Assembly: GCA_019310665.1 (NCBI GenBank) | Contig: JAFDDW010000087.1 | Coordinates: 1-8,146 of the forward strand | DNA from: Deltaproteobacteria bacterium | Lineage (GTDB): Bacteria > Desulfobacterota > Desulfobacteria > Desulfobacterales > JAFDCJ01 | DNA length: 8,146 nt | Direction of reading: 5' to 3' | Shown here: one piece after another, positions 1-5,005 of the stretch | Numbering within the stretch: the first letter of the stretch is position 1 | Layout of the letters: every line of letters begins with the position of its first letter | Notes under the pieces: generated by a model | What the model was told of the DNA's origin: nothing | The model's database searches: none | The model's input: the letters and a program-made list of their open reading frames with translations, nothing else | Position numbers and translations under genes: made by a program

Positions 1-2
1 AT

Positions 3-215
3 AAATTACCATTCAAAGAACAAGAAGCTAAAGATTTTCGAAATAATGCCGAGATTATTGATAGAAAAATGCAAGGCCTTATCAACAGCCTGAGACAAAG
101 ATCATCATTTTTCACATTATACCCTAACCCGGATCCGCCGAAGGCGAAGATTCATGACCATGTTTCCCGAGCTAGTTACAGATCTATTAAAAAACGGCTA
201 CAAGGTAAGTTTTAA
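3..215 (+). CDS. Possible 3' end of an upstream gene (partial, unrecognised)
   Basis: An open frame enters from the left edge and runs about 70 residues to a TAA at 213-215. The translation is hydrophilic and rich in Lys, Arg, Glu, Asp and Asn, with a short Pro-rich stretch (YPNPDPPKAK), which is compatible with the tail of a soluble protein. I do not recognise a family. The doubt is that its last 62 bases overlap the start of the peptidase gene at 154 in another frame, which is long for a bacterial overlap. The other two forward frames stop earlier (one at 91-93) and look less protein-like. It may be a real gene tail or a chance open frame. Confidence 0.3.
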   Translation, partial: KLPFKEQEAKDFRNNAEIIDRKMQGLINSLRQRSSFFTLYPNPDPPKAKIHDHVSRASYRSIKKRLQGKF

Positions 216-711
216 CGCACCCGGCCATAGCATGTATCCAACGATATTGGCCAATGAAACTCTTGTGGTAAAGCCGCTGGTGCCATTGGAGGTCCACAAG
301 GGAGATATTGTCCTGTACCGGTCCAACGGAAGTCTTATCGCCCATCGTGTCAAGGGTGTCGTCAAGGATGGCAAGGCCCATGAATATTCCTCTTTGTTGA
401 AATCCTTCTGCCCGGATAAAGGGCGAAGCGCTTCTGAATCAGTCGATGGAGGAGATGGTCTATCCTTCCAGGCGGGTGATACACGAGATGGGTTATATAA
501 TCGTTCCTCCAACGAGGCTGTCTTTTTTATTCTTCGCGGCGATGCATCACGCACCTTTGATGAACCAGTTGCGCCCGAACAGGTCCTCGGTAAAGTCATT
601 TCCATCGAAAGAAACGGTGGAAGCCTTAATCCTTACAGCCTCAGACACAAACTTGCCTGCTGGGCCCATAAATGGGCCTCCCGCATCAGAAGAAATTTAT
701 CCCTTCAATAG
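154..711 (+). CDS. S26/S24-family serine peptidase-like protein (soluble, signal-peptidase fold)
   Basis: This 185-residue protein resembles the short signal-peptidase-like proteins of the S24/S26 group. The nucleophile box is GHSMYPTI, with Ser26 followed by Met-Tyr-Pro. The general base appears to be His64 in AHRV, as in the Ser-His (SipW/Sec11) subgroup rather than the Ser-Lys LepB type. A third conserved box, RGD at 128-130, is followed by a Pro-containing loop and LGKVISIER (145-153). There is no hydrophobic N-terminal anchor, so it is predicted soluble, unlike a true signal peptidase I. Residues about 74-120 form a polar insertion between the His and RGD boxes that typical short members lack. 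ATG 154 follows a weak AAGG; ATG 160 is an alternative. It lies upstream of an HprK-like kinase and a nucleotidyltransferase, a neighbourhood seen for this family in peptide or polysaccharide loci. The target is unknown, and a regulatory LexA-like self-cleaving role is not excluded. Confidence 0.8.
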   Translation: MTMFPELVTDLLKNGYKVSFNAPGHSMYPTILANETLVVKPLVPLEVHKGDIVLYRSNGSLIAHRVKGVVKDGKAHEYSSLLKSFCPDKGRSASESVDGGDGLSFQAGDTRDGLYNRSSNEAVFFILRGDASRTFDEPVAPEQVLGKVISIERNGGSLNPYSLRHKLACWAHKWASRIRRNLSLQ

Positions 712-822
712 ATTCAATGCTCCTCTGACCATTCAGATCTCCTTCCGGACTCTCATCATTTAAGTTGTACCTTATATTCAGAAAAGCAGCATATATTGCA
801 AAGTGTGGGAACGGGGAAATTC

Positions 823-912
823 ATGTTCAATCCACAGATATGGAACAGGGTTTGCATTAAATATTATGAACCAAAAAACTCGGTTAAAAAAGCAAGCCAA
901 AAAACTCTATAA
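823..912 (+). CDS. Doubtful 29-residue micro-ORF
   Basis: The ATG at 823 is preceded six bases upstream by GGGG (813-816) in a purine-rich stretch, a passable ribosome binding site. The peptide begins MFNPQIWNRVC, turns basic, and ends at the TAA at 910-912. It has no recognised motif and no signal peptide. It overlaps the next micro-ORF in another frame, so at most one is likely to be translated. It could equally be chance. Confidence 0.15.
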   Translation: MFNPQIWNRVCIKYYEPKNSVKKASQKTL

Positions 913-967
913 ACTCAAAAAACTCAATGAACTCAATAAACTCGATCAACTTTTTCAGCGGACTTAG
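866..967 (+). CDS. Doubtful 33-residue basic, leucine-periodic micro-ORF
   Basis: The ATG at 866 opens a frame of 33 residues ending at the TAG at 965-967. From residue 11 it reads AKKLYKLKKLNELNKLDQL, a Leu at every third position produced by the 9-nt DNA repeat. The N-terminal half is strongly basic, and the last residue is Thr. No clear ribosome binding site precedes it. Its place directly upstream of an HprK-like kinase makes it a conceivable small-peptide substrate. Simple repeats of this kind also arise in non-coding DNA, so coding status is uncertain. Confidence 0.2.
   Translation: MNQKTRLKKQAKKLYKLKKLNELNKLDQLFQRT
902..955 (+). repeat. Tandem 9-nt repeat, six units
   Basis: Six consecutive 9-base units read AAACTCTAT, AAACTCAAA, AAACTCAAT, GAACTCAAT, AAACTCGAT and CAACTTTTT. 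The AACTC core recurs with exact 9-base spacing (CTC at 905, 914, 923, 932 and 941, CTT at 950). The last unit is degenerate. A period that is a multiple of three keeps any overlapping reading frame open. Confidence 0.75.
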
Positions 968-1019
968 GGTGTTAATTTAATGACAGAGTTGGACCTGGAG
1001 CTATAAGCGCAGTGATAAT

Positions 1020-1838
1020 ATGGCCACAAGCATCAATTTAAATATTGGTGACGTCTCGATATCCATTGCAGGGAATTCCCAGATAAAGGATTGGGAAATT
1101 GCGCCTTCCTATAGCCAGTTTGTTTCTGCCAAGGAGCCGGATATTAGGCTGAATTTGGTCGGCAGTTATCCGATTTGGGACCTATACCGCTCAAACGAAA
1201 ACTCGATTATTAAATTTTATGATGAAATGCCCGGCCTGTCCCGGGCATTGTCTTTTGAAACCCATCTTGAAGAAGCCGAGCTTTTTTTCCCTGATACAAC
1301 AGATCAGTTTATTCATCCCTTCTATGGACCGGTTCTCGAATTGCTGATGATTAATTATCTGGCGCAGTCGAGGGGTACGATGATCCACAGTTGCGGTGTC
1401 AAATCCGGAGAGAGCGGAATACTTTTTGCGGGTGAATCCGGCTCCGGCAAAAGCACGCTTACCAGATTATTGAACCAGGCGGAAAATGTTGAGATTTTAA
1501 GTGACGACCGCACGATTGTACGAAAAAAAGACGGCGACTACTGGATTTATGGAACACCGTGGCACGGAGAAGCCGAATTCAGTTCACGCCAAAGCGTACG
1601 GTTGGAAAAAATTATCTTTATACAACACGGAGCAACTAATTCTGCACACCTGATTAAAGGTGCGGAGCCTGTTCAGAATTTACTCACCTGCTCTTTCCCA
1701 CCGTACTGGGATTGCGATGGAATGGACTTTACCATGGGATTTTTTCGTGATCTTGCAGCTGCGGTGCCATGTTATGAGATGTTTTTTAAACCGGATGGAG
1801 ATATAGTTGATTTTGTTAAGAGCAGCTTAACGGAATAG
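1020..1838 (+). CDS. HprK-like P-loop serine kinase family protein
   Basis: This 272-residue protein has the C-terminal P-loop fold of HPr kinase but not the organisation of full HprK/P. The Walker A loop is GESGSGKST at 138-146. IHSCGV precedes it (His123), LSDDR follows with Asp162/Asp163 as likely catalytic and metal-binding acids, and GTPWHGE lies at 178-184. The first 100 or so residues (LNIGDVSISI onward) form the beta-rich N-terminal part seen in these relatives. Members in lasso-peptide loci phosphorylate a precursor peptide, and others sit in exopolysaccharide loci; the substrate here is unknown. ATG 1020 is the only usual start after an in-frame TGA at 981-983. Its nearest purine-rich box (GGAG, 997-1000) is 19 bases away, so initiation may be weak or coupled to an 8-codon frame at 980-1006. 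The nucleotidyltransferase begins 25 bases after its stop, consistent with an operon. Confidence 0.85.
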   Translation: MATSINLNIGDVSISIAGNSQIKDWEIAPSYSQFVSAKEPDIRLNLVGSYPIWDLYRSNENSIIKFYDEMPGLSRALSFETHLEEAELFFPDTTDQFIHPFYGPVLELLMINYLAQSRGTMIHSCGVKSGESGILFAGESGSGKSTLTRLLNQAENVEILSDDRTIVRKKDGDYWIYGTPWHGEAEFSSRQSVRLEKIIFIQHGATNSAHLIKGAEPVQNLLTCSFPPYWDCDGMDFTMGFFRDLAAAVPCYEMFFKPDGDIVDFVKSSLTE

Positions 1839-1863
1839 AGAATCGGTTTTACTATTAATAACC

Positions 1864-2976
1864 ATGCCTTCAATCGAACATGAAATACTGAGCTGTTGCG
1901 CCGACATTGACCCGGATGAGGATCAGCTGCAAAAAATCCGCGGATATATGTCTAATTCCGTTGATATGGATCGTTTAATCGGCCAGGCGACCATGGATGG
2001 ACTGGGAGGATTTCTCTATAAAAATCTCATGAAAGCAGGCCTGCTGGAAACGGTCAGCCCCCAGCACAAACAAAAGCTCTACACGGTTTACTACCTCACT
2101 GTTCGCAACAGCGTTAGGTTTCTGCATGCCTTGAATACGGTCCTGGACGGGCTCAATCAGGAAGGAATTGATATCGTCCTCTTGCAGGGGATGGCTCTTT
2201 TGCATGAGGTATATCGGGATGTTGGGCTAAGGCCCATGAAGGATATGGATCTATGGGTTTTGCCCAAGGATTATCAACTCCTGGTTGACACCCTGGTCCG
2301 CCAGGGTTTTAGCAGGGATCCTCTGTATCCCAATACCTTTAGAAAGGGCGAAACCGTGCTGGATGTCCACACGCATATTTTATGGGCGGACCGCATCAAA
2401 TCCAGGGCCCATCTACTAAATATGAATCAGGATGAAATTTTTCATAAAGCAGTAAGGGTAAATTATGATGGCCGCAAGACCCTGTGCCTGAATCCGCAAG
2501 ACCAATTTTTGTACCTGGGCCTGCACGCCCTTAAGCATAATTTCGAGCGCTTGATTTGGCTGGTCGACATCAAATCCCTGGTGGCCAAATGGACCCAACC
2601 AGATTGGGATTCATTGATAAAAAGGTCTGAAGAACTCGGACACAAAAAAACACTGCTCTATATTCTTTATCTTTTAATTCACATTTTTGATATCAGGCTG
2701 CCGCCTGAAATTTATTCTTTTTTGAATAAATGGAAACCGGGCTTTTTGGAAAAAAGGATGCTGCAGAGAAGAATAATAGGGCGATCGATTTCTACCTGGG
2801 CCCAATTAATTATGATATCCAACGGCAGGGGATTTGGAAAAAGGTGTTCTTTTTTTTGTGAAAACCTTTTTCCCAGGCCGGAGGTTTTGAGACAAGTCTT
2901 TGCGAATACCCCCAAGCTCAGCGTGCCGCAGCTCTACTGGCGGAGGGTGCTGCAGGTGATGGGGTTTGGCAGATAA
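1864..2976 (+). CDS. NTP_transf_5 family nucleotidyltransferase
   Basis: The 370-residue product matches the uncharacterised nucleotidyltransferase family PF14907. The diagnostic stretch is LLQGMALL (106-113) followed by LRPMKDMDLWV, where Asp127 and Asp129 form the metal-binding DxD pair. A third acid is probably Asp167 in VLDVHTH. The later conserved blocks GLHALKH (219-225) and WLVDIKSL (Asp235) are the helical part typical of the family. There is no signal peptide or membrane segment, so it should be cytoplasmic. The start is ATG 1864 with a poor ribosome binding site, 25 bases after the kinase stop. Relatives occur next to HprK-like kinases in lasso-peptide and polysaccharide clusters, which suggests transfer of a nucleotidyl or related group to a product phosphorylated by, or made with, the kinase. 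That coupling is inference. The C-terminal 100 or so residues are basic and carry no motif I know. Confidence 0.85.
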   Translation: MPSIEHEILSCCADIDPDEDQLQKIRGYMSNSVDMDRLIGQATMDGLGGFLYKNLMKAGLLETVSPQHKQKLYTVYYLTVRNSVRFLHALNTVLDGLNQEGIDIVLLQGMALLHEVYRDVGLRPMKDMDLWVLPKDYQLLVDTLVRQGFSRDPLYPNTFRKGETVLDVHTHILWADRIKSRAHLLNMNQDEIFHKAVRVNYDGRKTLCLNPQDQFLYLGLHALKHNFERLIWLVDIKSLVAKWTQPDWDSLIKRSEELGHKKTLLYILYLLIHIFDIRLPPEIYSFLNKWKPGFLEKRMLQRRIIGRSISTWAQLIMISNGRGFGKRCSFFCENLFPRPEVLRQVFANTPKLSVPQLYWRRVLQVMGFGR

Positions 2977-2978
2977 TA

Positions 2979-4229
2979 TTAGTTCAGCGGAACAAAACCA
3001 ACCCTTCTGTTCAACGCCCTGCCGGCATCGTTCTCGTTGGAGGTGATATTTTTGGTAGCTCCATATCCCACCGCTTTGAGTCTCTGGGGCTCAATGCCTT
3101 TACTGACAAGAAATCCTTTTACCGCACGAGCGCGTTTTTCAGACAGCATCTGGTTATAACTTTCAGGTCCGGTGTTGTCGGTGCTGCCCTGGATTTCTAC
3201 TTTTACCCCGGGGTTTCTTTCTAATACACCAATGATCACTTCCAGGGCGGTGTAGTATTGAGGTTTAATACTGTCGCTGTCAAAATCAAATAAAATATCC
3301 GGTGTTGCCCAGCAGCCATTTTCATCAACTTCTGCTGTTTCAGGTGTTTGCAGGCATTTATCCAGTGGATCCAGCACGCCATCGTTGTCCACATCCAGTG
3401 AGTCAGACTTTTCATGGATCAATCTGGTGGCCACGGGCTCTTTGGGGCAGCCAATTTCATCTACTTCAGATCCCCAGGGTGTATCCGGGCAGTTATCTAA
3501 ATGATCGGGCACGCCGTCACCGTCCCCATCTTTTTCGGTGGCCGCAAGACTGTCATATTGCTTTAATACCATTTTGCGGGCGTTAAACTGAACCGAGCTT
3601 AGCCCGGATTTGTCTATAGTAAGCCGGGACGAAGAATCCGGCTCAATCAATATTTCATCGAGTTTCAATAGCCCCTCGATGATATCCCCATTGGTCAATA
3701 AAACCTTAACGTCTTTTTTCTCATCACCGGTAAACTCAATCCGGTTAAAATCTTTCGCTTGATAGGTTGTGGTCATAAAATCGGCTTCAAGCCTGAGGTC
3801 AGAATTTATCAATTTTCCGGAAAATCGGTCATTGTTTTGAGTGGAAAATATGGTGGTTAAGATGGGATAGCTCGGGCCGGCGGTATCGAGCAGGATAAGC
3901 TTAATGTCTCTAATCTCCAAGGTTTCGCTGGTCCCGGTTTGGAGTTGAATTTGAATATCTTCATTCAGAATAGTACCGTTGAATAGATCATTGTTAATGG
4001 TTTGCAGTTTGACGTCAAGCAGTTGGCTATCTGACAGCGTGATTCTTTTAAGAAAATCATTTTTAATGACGATTTGTCCATATGGGCTTTGCAATGCAAA
4101 ATAACTATTCTGTACAGTTCCAATCAGCCGGTCTCCGTTATGTAGCAAGACCGTATCCGCTTGACCTTGCGCAGCCAAAACAAAAATAGTTAAAATAAGG
4201 ATTGAAAAGAATGTGATGCATTGCTTCAT
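2979..4229 (-). CDS. OmpA-family outer-membrane/peptidoglycan-associated protein with TSP3 repeats and four NGD-type beta repeats
   Basis: The protein has 416 residues. A Sec signal peptide occupies 1-24 (hydrophobic 7-20, probable cleavage AQGQA|DT). Residues 27-216 hold four related beta-rich repeats, each opening with an N[GN]D...G core: HNGDRLIG, NNDLFNG, NNDRFSG and TNGDIIEG, with core Gly at 37, 85, 138 and 186. Two thrombospondin type 3 calcium-binding repeats follow (234-261 and 279-306), each with Asp-rich loops and paired cysteines. Residues 311-416 are an OmpA C-terminal domain: DFDSDSIKP, STDNTG (Asp351), LSEKRA (Arg366) and GRALNRRV. Asp351 and Arg366 have the 15-residue spacing of the diaminopimelate-binding pair. 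It should tether the outer membrane or a periplasmic structure to peptidoglycan, although no OmpA beta-barrel is present. It has its own promoter and a strong ribosome binding site, and ends 2 bases from the convergent nucleotidyltransferase gene. Confidence 0.92.
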   Translation of the reverse strand: MKQCITFFSILILTIFVLAAQGQADTVLLHNGDRLIGTVQNSYFALQSPYGQIVIKNDFLKRITLSDSQLLDVKLQTINNDLFNGTILNEDIQIQLQTGTSETLEIRDIKLILLDTAGPSYPILTTIFSTQNNDRFSGKLINSDLRLEADFMTTTYQAKDFNRIEFTGDEKKDVKVLLTNGDIIEGLLKLDEILIEPDSSSRLTIDKSGLSSVQFNARKMVLKQYDSLAATEKDGDGDGVPDHLDNCPDTPWGSEVDEIGCPKEPVATRLIHEKSDSLDVDNDGVLDPLDKCLQTPETAEVDENGCWATPDILFDFDSDSIKPQYYTALEVIIGVLERNPGVKVEIQGSTDNTGPESYNQMLSEKRARAVKGFLVSKGIEPQRLKAVGYGATKNITSNENDAGRALNRRVGFVPLN

Positions 4230-4237
4230 AATCCTAT

Positions 4238-4243
4238 CTCCTT
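4238..4243 (-). promoter_or_regulatory. Ribosome binding site of the OmpA-family gene
   Basis: AAGGAG on the - strand lies 8 bases before the ATG at 4229-4227, a near-ideal Shine-Dalgarno box that fixes the start. It directly adjoins an inverted repeat (TCTATC-CC-GATAGA on the + strand, 4243-4256), which could fold in the mRNA leader or bind a regulator. Confidence 0.85.
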
Positions 4244-4279
4244 CTATCCCGATAGAGAAAAATTCAATTATATCAGATA

Positions 4280-4308
4280 AGTATAGAGGGAAAACTAGAA
4301 ATTGTCAA
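4280..4308 (-). promoter_or_regulatory. Sigma-70 promoter for the OmpA-family gene
   Basis: On the - strand TTGACA (4308-4303) is followed by exactly 17 bases and TATACT (4285-4280). That is a consensus -35 and a one-mismatch -10 at optimal spacing. Transcription should begin near 4273, giving a leader of about 44 bases before the ATG at 4229. The gene is therefore probably expressed independently of the upstream HEAT/CPBP pair. Confidence 0.8.
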
Positions 4309-4315
4309 TTTAATT

Positions 4316-4342
4316 GTAACCGTTGAACCCCTGAACGGTAAC
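4316..4342 (-). terminator. Possible terminator hairpin after the CPBP protease gene
   Basis: An inverted repeat (ACCGTT at 4319-4324, AACGGT at 4334-4339, 9-base loop, with two further pairs outside one mismatch) lies about 19 bases beyond the CPBP stop and just upstream of the OmpA promoter. The stem is short, and the - strand bases after it are AT-rich without a clean T run. It is a weak intrinsic terminator at best, or an operator for the downstream promoter. Confidence 0.35.
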
Positions 4343-4360
4343 ATTTATTCCATTCGTGTC

Positions 4361-5005
4361 TCAGGTTAGAAACGTTATACTGAAGATGGCAAGGTTTCCA
4401 AGACAATGAATGGTGATCGGAACCAGAAGGCTTTTTTCTCTCTCGTAGGCTACCGCAAACACAATGCCGCCGACAAGCTGAGTAAAGGGGAGATTGCCTC
4501 CGGTCAGGTGGGGCAGAACAAATAGAAGCGTACTCAAACCGACAGCGGTATAAACACCCCATTGACGAAAAAATCCGTAAAAAATACCACGGAAAAATAT
4601 CTCCTCCGCAACCGGACCGATAACACCACCTACCACGAGGTAAATGAGAACAAGTATTTTAGAGTAGGGCAGGGGCGTATAAAGCAGTCTTAGGGCATTA
4701 ATACCGACAGCGTATAGAAAAATAATTAGAATACCGGCAGCGATTCCAAAACACGCAGACCAGATCATGCCCTTTTTGATGCCGGCGAGTAATTTTTCAG
4801 GGGCCAGGCCGATGGCAGCCACACTTTTCTCGAATTGAATAACAATGAGAATCAGCAGAATAATTTCTAAAACCCGGGTAATCCCGAGACCCGGTAAAGG
4901 AGATATAAATATTGCAGTAATGATCGGTCGTAAGAGTATTTCTGCAATCAATACTGCGGCAATTGATACCACCAATGTTTTCAGGGCAATTTTTTTTGCT
5001 TCCAT
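4361..5005 (-). CDS. CPBP-family intramembrane metalloprotease (CAAX/Abi type)
   Basis: The protein has 214 residues and is almost entirely hydrophobic, with about six to seven membrane segments. It carries all three CPBP signatures: EEIFFR with Glu134, Glu135 and Arg139; FVLPH with Phe162 and His166; and HCLGN with His200 and Asn204. The glutamates and histidines are the expected catalytic and metal-binding residues of Rce1-type intramembrane proteases, so the active site looks intact. The family includes prenyl-protein proteases and bacterial members linked to bacteriocin immunity or membrane-protein processing; the substrate here is unknown. The gene starts inside the 3' end of the HEAT-repeat membrane protein gene (25-base overlap, different frame), behind a weak AAGG, which implies translational coupling. 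The upstream protein or the divergent secreted PHP protein are plausible partners, by location only. Confidence 0.92.
   Translation of the reverse strand: MEAKKIALKTLVVSIAAVLIAEILLRPIITAIFISPLPGLGITRVLEIILLILIVIQFEKSVAAIGLAPEKLLAGIKKGMIWSACFGIAAGILIIFLYAVGINALRLLYTPLPYSKILVLIYLVVGGVIGPVAEEIFFRGIFYGFFRQWGVYTAVGLSTLLFVLPHLTGGNLPFTQLVGGIVFAVAYEREKSLLVPITIHCLGNLAIFSITFLT

Larger units (their letters stand above)
712..1019 (+). other. 308-base spacer between peptidase and kinase genes
   Basis: No recognisable gene, RNA or terminator is seen here. A PqqD-type gene (about 90 codons) is often found beside such kinases and would nearly fill this space, but no frame stays open that long with a suitable start. 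The spacer is AT-rich. It contains a 9-nt tandem repeat at 902-955 and three short ATG-initiated frames: 29 codons at 823, 33 codons at 866 and 8 codons at 980. I found no convincing -35/-10 pair with normal spacing, so it is unclear whether the kinase gene has its own promoter. Confidence 0.6.

Noticed and set aside
198..605. 135-codon - strand frame opposite the peptidase gene
   Set aside because: Antisense to a gene with clear S26-type motifs; its own translation has no motif and looks like a chance open frame.
663..678. GGCCCA-TAAA-TGGGCC hairpin near the end of the peptidase gene
   Set aside because: It lies inside the coding region, stems from a repeated Trp-Ala codon pair and has no T tract, so it is not a terminator.
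446..763. 105-codon + strand frame extending past the end of the peptidase gene
   Set aside because: Most of it lies inside the peptidase gene in another frame, it resembles no protein, and it has no ribosome binding site; treated as a shadow frame.
902..955. CRISPR array
   Set aside because: The units are 9 bases, contiguous and without spacers; this is a simple tandem repeat.
712..1019. A PqqD-like gene expected beside an HprK-like kinase
   Set aside because: All three + frames are broken by stops and no PqqD-like sequence is readable; I do not call a gene or a pseudogene.
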